Positions 7,511 to 15,605 of a stretch of 37,781 nt of DNA are shown here, piece after piece. Within the stretch, counting starts at the first letter, position 1. Every line of letters begins with the position of its first letter. The position numbers and the translations under genes were made by a program. Below the pieces are notes generated by a model. That model saw only the letters and a list, made by a program, of their open reading frames with translations. It was not told the origin of the DNA and made no database searches. The stretch covers positions 1-37,781 of the forward strand of contig CAJLZE010000014.1 of the NCBI GenBank assembly GCA_905210995.1, read 5' to 3'. The stretch is from an uncultured Anaerotruncus sp. (GTDB taxonomy: Bacteria; Bacillota; Clostridia; Oscillospirales; CAG-272).

Positions 7511-7879
7511 ATGGCACGGGGCGTGCCGAAACCGCGTGCGGGACGCCTTATCCGTGCCTGCAAAAACGGGACCGTGTTCCGTCTTGCGGCGGAATACATT
7601 GCCGAAAACCGCGGTGATGGGCAGCTGCCGAACATTGCGGGGTTTTGCCGCAGTCTCGGCGTGAGCGTCGGTGAATTCGAAGGGCTGCGGATGACTCACC
7701 CGGACATTCACGGCATCCTTTGCGCGGCGTTTGAGGACGAGGCGCTGAACTCGGAGATACCGGCGTCGGTGCTTACGCTTTATCTGCGCGACAGGCTCGA
7801 CTACGACCGCCCGGGCGACGCAAAGGATGCGCCGGTGACGGTGGTGTTTGAACATGACCTGCTCAAGGACGGCAGCTGA
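7511..7879 (+). CDS. terS: Putative terminase small subunit
   Basis: The 122-residue protein directly precedes and overlaps the large terminase gene, the normal place of the DNA-recognition subunit. It is basic at the N-terminus (MARGVPKPRAGRLIRACKNG) and has a helix-turn-helix-like stretch (IAGFCRSLGVSVGEFEGLR, residues ~42-60), as expected for a protein that binds the packaging site. No nearer family is recognised, so the call rests on position, size and the HTH-like segment. The ribosome site is weak (ACAAGAGCAAA before ATG). It is the first gene of the seven-gene cassette. Confidence 0.65.
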   Translation: MARGVPKPRAGRLIRACKNGTVFRLAAEYIAENRGDGQLPNIAGFCRSLGVSVGEFEGLRMTHPDIHGILCAAFEDEALNSEIPASVLTLYLRDRLDYDRPGDAKDAPVTVVFEHDLLKDGS

Positions 7880-9185
7880 GGGCGCGCTGCACATCGGCGG
7901 TGTGCCGAATCCGCGTCAGGCGCTGTTTTTTGCGGCGCGGGAGAAGTTCATTGCCTACGGCGGGGCGCGCGGCGGCGGTAAGTCGTGGGCGCTGCGGCGC
8001 AAGCTCGCGGGGCTTTGCCTGCGCTATCCCGGTATCAGGTGTCTGCTCATTCGCCGTACGCTCGGGGAGCTGCGCACGAACCATCTTTTGCCCATGCTCG
8101 CCGAGTATCGCGGGCTTGTGAGCTACAGTGAGTACGAAAAGCGCATATCCTTTCCCGGCGGGTCGGCGATATGGCTCGGCTACTGCGCGGCGGACCGCGA
8201 CGTTCTCAGGTATCAGGGTCAGGAATACGACATTATTGCCGTTGACGAGGCAACGCAGCTGAGCGAATATCAGTTTTCGATCTTTAAGGCCTGTCTGCGC
8301 GGCACGGGGGACTATCCCCGCCGTATTTATCTGACCTGCAACCCCGGCGGCGTCGGGCACGCATGGGTGCGTCGTTTGTTTATCGAGCGCGACTACCGCG
8401 AGGGAGAGCGCGCCGCCGACTATGCGTTTATTCCCGCAACGGTGTACGACAACGGTGTGCTGCTGCGTTCGGCTCCCGACTATGTAAGGCAGCTCGAGAG
8501 CCTGCCGCCCCGGATGCGCGACGCGTGGCTTTTCGGCAGGTGGGATGTGTTTGAGGGGCAGTTCTTTCCCGAATTCGACCCCGCAAAGCACGTTTGCGCG
8601 CCGTCGGAGCTGCCGCGCGCCGTGCAGCGCTTCATTGCGCTCGACTACGGCTTCGATATGCTCGCGGTGCTGCTCATGGGTGTTGCCGCGGACGGCTCGC
8701 TGTCTGTCGAGGGCGAGCTGTGCCGCCCGGGGCTTACACTGTCGGAGGCGGCACGCTGTGCGGCTGAGCTTGCCGTGCGCGGGGATGCGGGGTATGCCGT
8801 TGCGTCGCCGGATCTGTGGAACCGCCGTCAGGACAGCGGCATGAGCGGCTTTGAGATAATGCAGGCGATCGCCGGGATGCCGCCGATGCGTCCCGCCGAC
8901 GACCGCAGGATACCCGGTTGGCGCGTTGTGCGCGAGTATCTTGCGGGAGTCGATAAAAAGCTGCGCATAAGCTCAGCCTGCCCGGAGCTGATACGCTGTC
9001 TGCCGGCGCTGCTGTTTGACAAAAATCGCCCGGAGGATGCGGCGGACGAACCGCACTCGGTGACGCACGCGCCCGAGGCGCTGCGGTATGCGCTTATGAG
9101 CCGTGTGCCGTGTGTGTGCGAACGCGAAGAAGAATTTGCAAATTTCCGCTTTGAGCGCAGGCACGGCTCACCGCTGTGGGAATGA
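7854..9185 (+). CDS. terL: Phage terminase large subunit (packaging ATPase/nuclease)
   Basis: This 443-residue protein has all ATPase landmarks: Walker A GGARGGGKS near residue 35, the arginine-rich IRRTLGELR segment, Walker B IIAVDEAT near residue 130, and the coupling motif TCNPGGVGH near 165. The nuclease domain begins with the acidic ALDYGFD near 265 and has further acidic sites (ASPDLW, EPHSVTHAPEALRY). It is full length for Terminase_3/Terminase_6-type enzymes, which pump DNA into proheads and cut it. ATG 7854 lies inside the small-subunit gene (26-base overlap), suggesting coupled translation. No frameshift or motif loss is visible, so it should be active. Confidence 0.92.
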   Translation: MTCSRTAAEGALHIGGVPNPRQALFFAAREKFIAYGGARGGGKSWALRRKLAGLCLRYPGIRCLLIRRTLGELRTNHLLPMLAEYRGLVSYSEYEKRISFPGGSAIWLGYCAADRDVLRYQGQEYDIIAVDEATQLSEYQFSIFKACLRGTGDYPRRIYLTCNPGGVGHAWVRRLFIERDYREGERAADYAFIPATVYDNGVLLRSAPDYVRQLESLPPRMRDAWLFGRWDVFEGQFFPEFDPAKHVCAPSELPRAVQRFIALDYGFDMLAVLLMGVAADGSLSVEGELCRPGLTLSEAARCAAELAVRGDAGYAVASPDLWNRRQDSGMSGFEIMQAIAGMPPMRPADDRRIPGWRVVREYLAGVDKKLRISSACPELIRCLPALLFDKNRPEDAADEPHSVTHAPEALRYALMSRVPCVCEREEEFANFRFERRHGSPLWE

Positions 9186-9211
9186 AACAAGGAAAGGTAC
9201 GGACTTTTACC

Positions 9212-10912
9212 ATGATACAAAACGATCTGTCGCGGCGCGCCGTTATCGGGCGAAAACAGAACCGCGGCTTCTCCCCGACCGCCGAGGGGAGCTTCAGAAT
9301 AGAAAATATGCGCATTCTTGCCGACGGAGCAGCGGCGGTGCGCGAGGGCTTTGCTTACCGCTGCACACTGCCGGCAGCGCCGCGCGCAATGCTCGGTGCA
9401 GATGAGAAAAGGTTTTATGTCATTGCAGGGAGCGGTTTTTACCTTACCGACACCGAAACGGGGGAGAGCACGCTCATCTCGGAGGTGAACACGTCGGCGG
9501 GCGGCGCGGCGATATTCCGTTACGGCGGCAGGGTGTATGTCCTCGACGGCGACGACATGTGGCTTTACGGCGACGGCGGGCTTACGCCGGAGGCGGGGTA
9601 TGTTCCGCTTTACGGCAGACGGTGGGATCCGACTGCCTGCGGCAGTGTGAACGAGGCGCCGAACCTTATGACGCGCAAAATACGGATAAACTACCGTATA
9701 AGCGAGCCGCCGGCGCGTCTTGTGACCGGCATCGCGGCTGCGGCGGTCGAGTCCTTTGAGCTTAACGGAAAGCCCGTGACCGCTGCGGACGGCGTGACGT
9801 GGTCGCTCGACGGCGACGGTTGCCGTATCGGCGTGACGGGGCTGAAGAGCGACGATTCGGTGACGGTGTGTCTTACGCTTGCCGAGTCTGCGCTCGACCG
9901 CACGCTGCTTGCCTCCTGCACGGGAGCCGCCGTGATAAACGACGGCAAAACGGCGCGCATATGCTGCTTCGGCGGCACCGATCCCGCGGAGATATTCGTT
10001 TCATCGCCGACGTCATGCACGGCGGGAGGAGAAAATGCGGACGGGCTTTACTTTCCCGTTGACGGCATCCTGAAGACCGGCGACGGAGGGGAGACTGTGA
10101 TGGCTGTCGGCAACTGCGGCGGGCGGACGCTCGTGTTTACGGCCGAGGGGACCTATGCGCTTTCATGTGCCGGCAGCCGCGTGCCTTCGGTGAAGCCCGT
10201 CGGCGGTATAGGCGGCATCCTTGCGCCTGGCTGTGCCGCGGCATCTGCCGACACCGTGGCGGGCGTGGGCGGCGACGGGATATACATCGGCGACGCAGCG
10301 GGGAACGGAAGGCCGGTATCGGACGACGGCATCGACGGCTACCGTATTGCGTGCATACGCTCGGTCTGCTTTTGCCGCAGGCACGGCGAGATGTGGTTTT
10401 GCGATCCGCACGACCCGCGCGGGCGTGTGCTCGTGTACAGCACGGCGGGCGGCTGCTTCTGCTTATTCTGCGACATTTACGCCGACAGTCTCTTTGCGCT
10501 CGGCGGGAGGATCGGATTTTTACGGGGAAAGGACGTTTATCTCTTTGCCCCCGCGCTCATGTACGACATTGAGCCGGACGGAAGCTCGGACGAGAGGCGC
10601 ACGCCTGTGTTTGGCTTTGCGGAATCCCCTTTCTCGGACCTCGGTATGCCCGGAAGGACAAAACGCATACAGTATGCCGTGCCGGACGTAAGGGACGGAA
10701 ACGCCGAGATGACGCTTACCGCCGACAACGGCAGGAGCGCCCGCATCGTTTTTCACGGCTGCGGCTGCGCTCTGCCGGATATGCGCGGCAGACCCATGGG
10801 ACGTGCGGCACGCGCAAATATCGGCCCGTTTATCGGCATGAGATACCGCATTGCGGTGACGGATATGACGCGGCCGCGGATATACGGTGCGACCGTTGCG
10901 GTGCGCAAATAA
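9212..10912 (+). CDS. Phage beta-propeller-like structural protein (tail hub / DNA-stabilisation type)
   Basis: This 566-residue protein is rich in short beta-strand repeats with glycine/aspartate turns (GRVYVLDGDDMWLYGDGG, GRTLVFTAEGTYALS, GEMWFCDPHDPRG, GGRIGFLRGKDVYLF), a pattern suggesting a beta-propeller. Podovirus tail-hub proteins such as P22 gp10 or T7 gp12 are built this way and plug the portal after packaging (family knowledge). The middle contains VNEAPNLMTRKIRINYR, similar in style to Firmicutes phage structural proteins that sit beside terminase and portal genes. It begins just after TerL; I chose ATG 9212 with GGAAAGG upstream, though ATG 9182 is possible. The assignment is by fold pattern and context only. 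Confidence 0.6.
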   Translation: MIQNDLSRRAVIGRKQNRGFSPTAEGSFRIENMRILADGAAAVREGFAYRCTLPAAPRAMLGADEKRFYVIAGSGFYLTDTETGESTLISEVNTSAGGAAIFRYGGRVYVLDGDDMWLYGDGGLTPEAGYVPLYGRRWDPTACGSVNEAPNLMTRKIRINYRISEPPARLVTGIAAAAVESFELNGKPVTAADGVTWSLDGDGCRIGVTGLKSDDSVTVCLTLAESALDRTLLASCTGAAVINDGKTARICCFGGTDPAEIFVSSPTSCTAGGENADGLYFPVDGILKTGDGGETVMAVGNCGGRTLVFTAEGTYALSCAGSRVPSVKPVGGIGGILAPGCAAASADTVAGVGGDGIYIGDAAGNGRPVSDDGIDGYRIACIRSVCFCRRHGEMWFCDPHDPRGRVLVYSTAGGCFCLFCDIYADSLFALGGRIGFLRGKDVYLFAPALMYDIEPDGSSDERRTPVFGFAESPFSDLGMPGRTKRIQYAVPDVRDGNAEMTLTADNGRSARIVFHGCGCALPDMRGRPMGRAARANIGPFIGMRYRIAVTDMTRPRIYGATVAVRK

Positions 10913-10932
10913 TATGAAAGGATATCACATAC

Positions 10933-12498
10933 ATGAAAGCATCAGGTGAGACCGCCGCATGGCGGCAGTACGAGGCGGGGCGCGATTATAAGCGGAGGAT
11001 AGGTCTTTACGAGACAGTGAGGACGAACGAGCGCTTTTACCGCGGGGATCAGTGGAAGGGCATATCAAACTATGACCTGCCGCGCCCGGTATTCAATATC
11101 GTGCGCAGGATAGCCGACTATCTCATCTGCAACGTTGCCGCCGACGATCTGACGGTGACATATACCGATGAAAATCTTCCTTACATAACGGATCCGCGCG
11201 AGGCTGCGCTGATATCCGAGGGAGTGGCGGCGCTGAACGGCAATGCCGCGTACCGATGGAAGCACGAAAAGATAGCATCTCTCATCTACCGCATAATAAC
11301 CGACGCCGATCTGTCGGGCGACGGGGTTGTATACTGCTGGTGGGATCCCGACTGCGGTGCGGGCGGCGATATCGTGACCGAGGCGATAGACAATGTGAAC
11401 CTGTTCGTCGCAGACATGAACCGCGCCTGCATCCAGGAGCAGGAATACATCATTCTTTCGGGGCGTGCGTCGGTGCGCTCGCTCAGAGCCGAGGCAAGAC
11501 GCGCGGGAGTTCCCGAGCGTGACATTGCGCGCATTCAGCCGGACGGACAGTCACCCGACAGCGGTTTTTGTGAGCTTGAAGGAGAGGGCGACGAAAAGAC
11601 GACGTATCTCATAAGGTTTTGGCGCGAGAACGGCTATGTAAGATTTGAAAAATCAACGCGCGAATGCGTGATACGCCGTGTGAGCACGCCGTGCCGCCTT
11701 TATCCCGTCGCTTATTTCAACTGGTATCCGACGAAAAACTGTTTTCACGGCACATCCCCCGTGAGCGGGATGATACCGAATCAGAAATACATCAACCGCG
11801 CCTATGCAATGGTGATGAAGCACATGACAGACACCGCCTTCTCGAAGGTGATATACGACCGCACGCGGATCCCCGAATGGACGAACGAGGTAGGCGAGGC
11901 TATCGGCGCGGCGGGAGGCGGAAATATGGCGGATGCCGTTGCGGTCGTGGGGACGGGAAGGCTCGAGGAGGGCTTTCTCGATCTGATAAGCAATGCGATG
12001 ACCACAACGAAGGAGCTGGCGGGCGCGACGGAGACGGCGCTCGGCAATATCGCGCCGAACAACGCAAGCGCGATAATAGCGCTGCGCGAGGGGGCGACGG
12101 TCGCTCTCGAGCAGGTGCGCAGCTCGCTTTACCGCTGCGTTGAGGATATGGCGAACATATGGGCGGATATGACCTGTGCATTCTGCCCGGACGAGCGGCT
12201 TTTGCGTACCTCCGACGGTGTGACGGCTGCCGACATTGCCGCGCTGCGCCGCTCGCTGATACGCGCAAGGGTAGACGCCGCGGAGTCGGCGCATTATTCG
12301 GTGGCGGGCGCTCAGGCGGTGCTCGACCGTCTGCTTGACGGAGGTCATATCACATTTGAGGAGTATCTCGACCGACTGCCGGACGGGATCCTGCCCGGCA
12401 GGAGCGCACTTCTTGCATCACGCAGGAGTCATGAAGGCGCATCGGTGGCAGCGGTCGGAGATGCATCCGGAAAGGACGGAGAAAATAAAAATGGATGA
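10933..12498 (+). CDS. Phage portal protein (P22-like)
   Basis: The 521-residue protein follows the P22-type portal plan. The N-terminal part has YETVRTNERFYRGDQWKGI and RPVFNIVRRIADYLI; the middle has FNWYPTKNCFHGTSPVSGMIPNQ (linking fold) and a long helix IAPNNASAIIALREGATVALEQVRSSL before a helical C-terminus. Portals form the dodecameric ring at one capsid vertex through which DNA is packed. AAAGGATATC precedes ATG 10933, and the last eight bases overlap the scaffold-like gene. It is intact; length is in the usual 450-720 range though at the short end for P22 relatives. Confidence 0.85.
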   Translation: MKASGETAAWRQYEAGRDYKRRIGLYETVRTNERFYRGDQWKGISNYDLPRPVFNIVRRIADYLICNVAADDLTVTYTDENLPYITDPREAALISEGVAALNGNAAYRWKHEKIASLIYRIITDADLSGDGVVYCWWDPDCGAGGDIVTEAIDNVNLFVADMNRACIQEQEYIILSGRASVRSLRAEARRAGVPERDIARIQPDGQSPDSGFCELEGEGDEKTTYLIRFWRENGYVRFEKSTRECVIRRVSTPCRLYPVAYFNWYPTKNCFHGTSPVSGMIPNQKYINRAYAMVMKHMTDTAFSKVIYDRTRIPEWTNEVGEAIGAAGGGNMADAVAVVGTGRLEEGFLDLISNAMTTTKELAGATETALGNIAPNNASAIIALREGATVALEQVRSSLYRCVEDMANIWADMTCAFCPDERLLRTSDGVTAADIAALRRSLIRARVDAAESAHYSVAGAQAVLDRLLDGGHITFEEYLDRLPDGILPGRSALLASRRSHEGASVAAVGDASGKDGENKNG

Positions 12499-12817
12499 AA
12501 ACGAAGTGAAAAACGACACGGCGGGCGGGATGCAAAATCCATCGCCGGAGATGTCGGACGAAAAAACGCCCGCCGAAAGCGGCGAGCTTTTGCGCCGACT
12601 CGGCGAACTGAGAGGTGAGCTTGAGAAAATGCGCGGAGAGCTTGCGGAGGTGAGGGGCGCACGACGTCACGCTGTGAACGCCTCGGAATTTTCGACCGGC
12701 AGCTTTCGAGGCGCCTCTGATTCACTTTTCTCACCCGCAGAGGTGCGTGCCATGAGCCGTGCCGAGGTGCGGGAAAACATCGAACGCATACGCGAGTCGA
12801 TGCGTCACTGGAGCTGA
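12491..12817 (+). CDS. Putative scaffolding protein
   Basis: This 108-residue, highly charged protein has a central coiled coil (GELLRRLGELRGELEKMRGEL) and a C-terminal amphipathic helix (SRAEVRENIERIRESMRHW). It sits between portal and capsid genes, the position of scaffolds in P22-like and many other phages, and its start overlaps the portal stop by eight bases. No sequence family is recognised; the role follows from position, size and composition. It is short for a scaffold (P22 gp8 is 303 residues). A basic helical C-terminus is what binds coat protein in P22, which fits. Confidence 0.6.
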   Translation: MDENEVKNDTAGGMQNPSPEMSDEKTPAESGELLRRLGELRGELEKMRGELAEVRGARRHAVNASEFSTGSFRGASDSLFSPAEVRAMSRAEVRENIERIRESMRHWS

Positions 12818-12869
12818 TGCGGCACACGCCGCAGCAAAAATAAATTTTATTTACCGAAAGGAAAAGAAA

Positions 12870-13703
12870 ATGGCTATATCAAATTTTATTTCGACCGTGT
12901 GGAGCGAAAGCCTCCTCACAGCGCTCGACAAAAAATACATCGGCGTTTCAAACTGCAACCGCGAGTACGAGGGCGACATCAGGAACCGCGGCGACCGCGT
13001 GAAGATATGCGGCGTCGGACCCGTGACCGTTTTCAACTACACGAAGAATACCGACTTTGCCTCGGGAGCCGAAACGCTCTCGGACAGCGAAAAAACGCTT
13101 CTCATAGATCAGGCAAAGGCGTTCAACTTCCAGATAGACGACGTGGACCGCGCGCAGTCGAACCCCAAGCTTATGAACGAGGCAATGCGCACGGCGGCAT
13201 CCGCTCTCGCGGGTGCTGCGGACGCATACGTTTATTCGCTGTACGGCGACGCGGGGTCGACCGTGGAAAACTCCGCCGCCACCGCTTCGAACATTCTTGA
13301 CACCATCATCGACGCCCGCACAAAGCTGCTTGAAAACAATGTGAACGACCCCGGCGACATCGTGATAGAGGTCTCTCCCGCCGTTGCGTCGCTCATCTTC
13401 AAGGGCAAGCTTGCTTATGTCGGCGATGAGATCCTTGACAGCGGCTGCATCGGCAGCGTGGCGGGCTGCCGCGTTTATGTTTCAAATAACATCGTCGTTG
13501 CCGCCGACAGCAACAAAAAGAACTTCCATAAATGCATCGCACGCTCAAAGCGCGCCGTGGCGTTTGCCGAGCAGCTCAGCGAGGTCGATGCCTACCGTCC
13601 CGAAAAGCGCTTTGCCGACGCCGTCAAGGGGCTTCACCTCTACGGTGCAAAGGTCGTTTATCCTTCCGAGATGGTGCTGCTCAACATAAGCATTTCCGCA
13701 TGA
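12870..13703 (+). CDS. Major capsid protein (HK97-fold, P22 coat-like family)
   Basis: The 277-residue protein opens MAISNFISTVWSESLL, followed by NREYEGDIRNRGDRVKI, YTKNTDF and the hallmark LLIDQAKAFNFQIDDVDRAQ, a pattern I recognise from P22-type coat proteins of Firmicutes phages. It ends with KGLHLYGAKVVYPSEMVLL, typical of the family's A-domain end. It is compact, with no room for the extra I-domain of P22 coat. GAAAGGA lies before ATG 12870; two upstream in-frame starts lack ribosome sites. The next gene starts two bases after the stop. Encapsulin is an alternative HK97-fold identity but the terminase/portal context argues against it. Confidence 0.9.
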   Translation: MAISNFISTVWSESLLTALDKKYIGVSNCNREYEGDIRNRGDRVKICGVGPVTVFNYTKNTDFASGAETLSDSEKTLLIDQAKAFNFQIDDVDRAQSNPKLMNEAMRTAASALAGAADAYVYSLYGDAGSTVENSAATASNILDTIIDARTKLLENNVNDPGDIVIEVSPAVASLIFKGKLAYVGDEILDSGCIGSVAGCRVYVSNNIVVAADSNKKNFHKCIARSKRAVAFAEQLSEVDAYRPEKRFADAVKGLHLYGAKVVYPSEMVLLNISISA

Positions 13704-13704
13704 T

Positions 13705-14115
13705 ATGAAGGCTGCGAAGATATATAACTGCGCTCTTAAGCTGCTCAACGAGCCGTCGGGCACCGGCTGCGCCTGCTCGGGCTGCTCCGATGCAGGTGAC
13801 GATCTTGCCGAACGCGCGCCGTATATACTTGCGGCTGCGGTCGATGAGATGAGAGACGCCGACGACGAGTATCGCCGCTCGCACGGTCTCGGCGCACGCG
13901 TTGACATATGCGATATCATGCTGCCGCCAGAGGCGGAGTTCCCGCTCTCGCCGCGCTTTGCGCACGCCGCAGCCTACTACCTTGCGTCGATGCTCATAGC
14001 GGACGAAAACCCGGAGCTTGCGGACACGCTCTTTGACCGTTTTTCGGATGCCATGGCGACGATCAGAGCATCCGTCCCCGCGACGAAGGGGAAGATAAGG
14101 AACGTATATCAATAA
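13705..14115 (+). CDS. Head-tail adaptor / head completion protein (gp4-like)
   Basis: This 136-residue, mainly helical protein starts one base after the capsid stop. Its style, AAKIYNCALKLLNE then HAAAYYLASMLIADENPELADTLFDRFSDAMATIRAS, resembles the alpha-helical ring adaptors (P22 gp4, T7 gp11, HK97 gp6) that dock to the portal. A CACSGC cluster near residues 21-26 is unusual. It is the last gene of the cassette; the sequence beyond is a hairpin and a gene on the other strand, so nothing tail-like follows. Confidence 0.65.
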   Translation: MKAAKIYNCALKLLNEPSGTGCACSGCSDAGDDLAERAPYILAAAVDEMRDADDEYRRSHGLGARVDICDIMLPPEAEFPLSPRFAHAAAYYLASMLIADENPELADTLFDRFSDAMATIRASVPATKGKIRNVYQ

Positions 14116-14120
14116 AAAAG

Positions 14121-14147
14121 CCCCGCCCCGCCGAAAGGCGGGGCGGG
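14121..14147 (-). terminator. Terminator of the lipid kinase gene, at the end of the phage-type cassette
   Basis: A GC-only 11-bp stem (CCCGCCCCGCC, GAAA loop) at 14122-14147. On the minus strand it is followed by CTTTTTTATT, a good intrinsic terminator. On the plus strand there is no T-run, so it may be weaker for the cassette. Confidence 0.85.
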
Positions 14148-14154
14148 ATATATG

Positions 14155-14997
14155 TCAGTCGGGCATTTTAGCCGTATATTTTCTGACTCCGCGAACGGTG
14201 TCTCCGTCTATCTGGAGTGCCGTCGGACGGTCGAACTCTACCGTTATCTCTTTGCCGGTCAGCACGGTCACGATCTTTTTGTGCTTTACGTGCGACCCGC
14301 TGAATATTCCGGGAAATACCGCGAGCGTGTGCAGTCTGCCCGAGTCGTGCATCACGATGCAGCTCATGACGCCGGAGGTGCGGTCCTGAGCGGGAGCGAC
14401 CATCATTCCGCCGCCGTAGTACCTGCCCTTCATGGCAGAGGCGAGCCATACGCGCCTGAAGTGCATGACTCTGCCGTCGACGGTCACCTTTGCCTCGGGG
14501 CATTTGTATCCGCCGAGACAGAGACCGATAGATATCTTTGTGTAGTTTATGTCTGTCTCACCGCGCAGTTTTTTGTCGTCGGCGACCTCGCAAGCCATGC
14601 CGTCGATGCCGTAGCCGATGCCGTTTATGAACTTACGTTCGATATCGTTGACCTTTACCGTCGGCAGGTCGGTGAGATATTTGTTTACGGTGGCAATATT
14701 GTCGGTCACGTCGGCGGAGATGTCCTTGAGAAAGTCGTTGCCGGTGCCCGCGCCGAACAGCCTGACGGTGCAGGGCAGCTTTCTGCCGTACACATCGTCG
14801 GCAAAGCGGCTGAGCGTTCCGTCGCCGCCGCAAAGGATGATATCGTCGTCCGCGCTCAGTCCGTCGAGAAATGCGTTCACATCAAGTCCCACAAGATCTG
14901 TGAGCTCGGCTTCGGGAAAGCGGTCGTGCTGCAGCTTCAGGGCGATCTCCTTTCCGGTGCTGTTGTTTGCAAGCGGATTGAAAAGAATGTACGTCAT
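14155..14997 (-). CDS. Diacylglycerol kinase-family lipid kinase (DgkB/YegS-like)
   Basis: The 280-residue protein has the catalytic-domain motifs of this family: FNPLANN at residue 6, LCGGDGTLSRF near 55, FGAGTGNDF near 80 and INGIGYGIDGM near 123, then the beta-rich second domain ending VEFDRPTALQIDGD. These enzymes phosphorylate diacylglycerol or related lipids with ATP at the cytoplasmic face of the membrane. AAGGGAG precedes ATG 14997. It is a single-gene unit convergent to the phage-type cassette. Confidence 0.88.
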   Translation of the reverse strand: MTYILFNPLANNSTGKEIALKLQHDRFPEAELTDLVGLDVNAFLDGLSADDDIILCGGDGTLSRFADDVYGRKLPCTVRLFGAGTGNDFLKDISADVTDNIATVNKYLTDLPTVKVNDIERKFINGIGYGIDGMACEVADDKKLRGETDINYTKISIGLCLGGYKCPEAKVTVDGRVMHFRRVWLASAMKGRYYGGGMMVAPAQDRTSGVMSCIVMHDSGRLHTLAVFPGIFSGSHVKHKKIVTVLTGKEITVEFDRPTALQIDGDTVRGVRKYTAKMPD

Positions 14998-15057
14998 TGT
15001 GCGTCTCCCTTACTTGTAGCCTGGAAAAAGTATAGAACAAACGTTCGATATAGTCAT

Positions 15058-15086
15058 ATTGTATCATATGCGGACTTCCAATGCAA
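15058..15086 (-). promoter_or_regulatory. SigA promoter of the lipid kinase gene
   Basis: Minus strand TTGCAT (15081-15086), a 17-base spacer, TACAAT (15058-15063), with a TATGA extended -10. Confidence 0.8.
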
Positions 15087-15135
15087 TGGTCAAAACGCGT
15101 AAAATGCCCAATATACGCGTTTTTTCGCGCGATAC

Positions 15136-15164
15136 TTGATTTTTTCGCTTCGGAGGGTTATAAT
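15136..15164 (+). promoter_or_regulatory. SigA promoter of the cupin gene
   Basis: TTGATT (15136-15141), a 17-base spacer and TATAAT (15159-15164), about 30 bases before the start codon. Confidence 0.85.
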
Positions 15165-15195
15165 TATAGCGCAATATGACAAGGAGGAAAGCAGA

Positions 15196-15561
15196 ATGGA
15201 CATAAATAAAAAAGAATGCCCCGAGGGGCTTGAGATACTTGAATACGGCGGCAAAGGATATGACCGCACGATGCATTTCGGTGAATGGCGCGTGGCGTTC
15301 CTCAACTGGGCCGAAAAGTTTGACAAGGGTTCGGATTTTCCCGCCGAGCGCCACCTTCTGACCGATGAGGTGTTCGTGCTTCTTGCAGGGAGCGCCACGC
15401 TGTATATCGGCGCGGAGCTTGCCCCGGTGCGGCTCGAGCCCGAAAAGCTGTACAACGTCTGGGCAGGCGTGTGGCATAAGGTTGCGGTCAGCCGAGACGC
15501 AAAGCTGCTTATCGTCGAAAACCATTCAACCGGTCCCGAAAATTCGGAATATATGAAATGA
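15196..15561 (+). CDS. Cupin-fold protein of unknown substrate
   Basis: This 121-residue protein has a cupin-like beta-barrel pattern: HLLTDEVFVLLAGSATLYIG near residues 55-75 and LEPEKLYNVWAGVWHKVAV near 85-100. The metal site looks partial: the first motif keeps only H55 and E59 and the second keeps H95, so it may bind metal weakly or not at all. It is cytoplasmic, with no signal peptide. GAGGAAAG lies before ATG 15196. It is a one-gene unit with its own promoter and a terminator shared with the convergent bactofilin operon. Confidence 0.7.
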   Translation: MDINKKECPEGLEILEYGGKGYDRTMHFGEWRVAFLNWAEKFDKGSDFPAERHLLTDEVFVLLAGSATLYIGAELAPVRLEPEKLYNVWAGVWHKVAVSRDAKLLIVENHSTGPENSEYMK

Positions 15562-15562
15562 A

Positions 15563-15602
15563 AAGAGGCTGTTAAAAACCTTGGGTTTTTACCAGCCTCT
15601 TT
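15563..15602. terminator. Bidirectional terminator between the cupin and bactofilin genes
   Basis: AAGAGGCTG pairs with CAGCCTCTT and an inner AAAAACC pairs with GGTTTTT, giving a long interrupted stem. T-rich sequence leaves the hairpin on both strands. Confidence 0.8.
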
Positions 15603-15605
15603 GTC

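Noticed and set aside
12870..13703. Encapsulin nanocompartment shell
   Set aside because: The HK97-fold protein is embedded between portal/terminase and adaptor genes, and no cargo gene is adjacent.
7511..14115. Complete prophage
   Set aside because: No integrase, repressor, lysis, replication or tail genes are found in or next to the block; only head and packaging functions are present.
14152..15102. Long plus-strand frame opposite the lipid kinase gene
   Set aside because: Antisense of a kinase with clear GGDGT and GTGND motifs; no start signals or domain.
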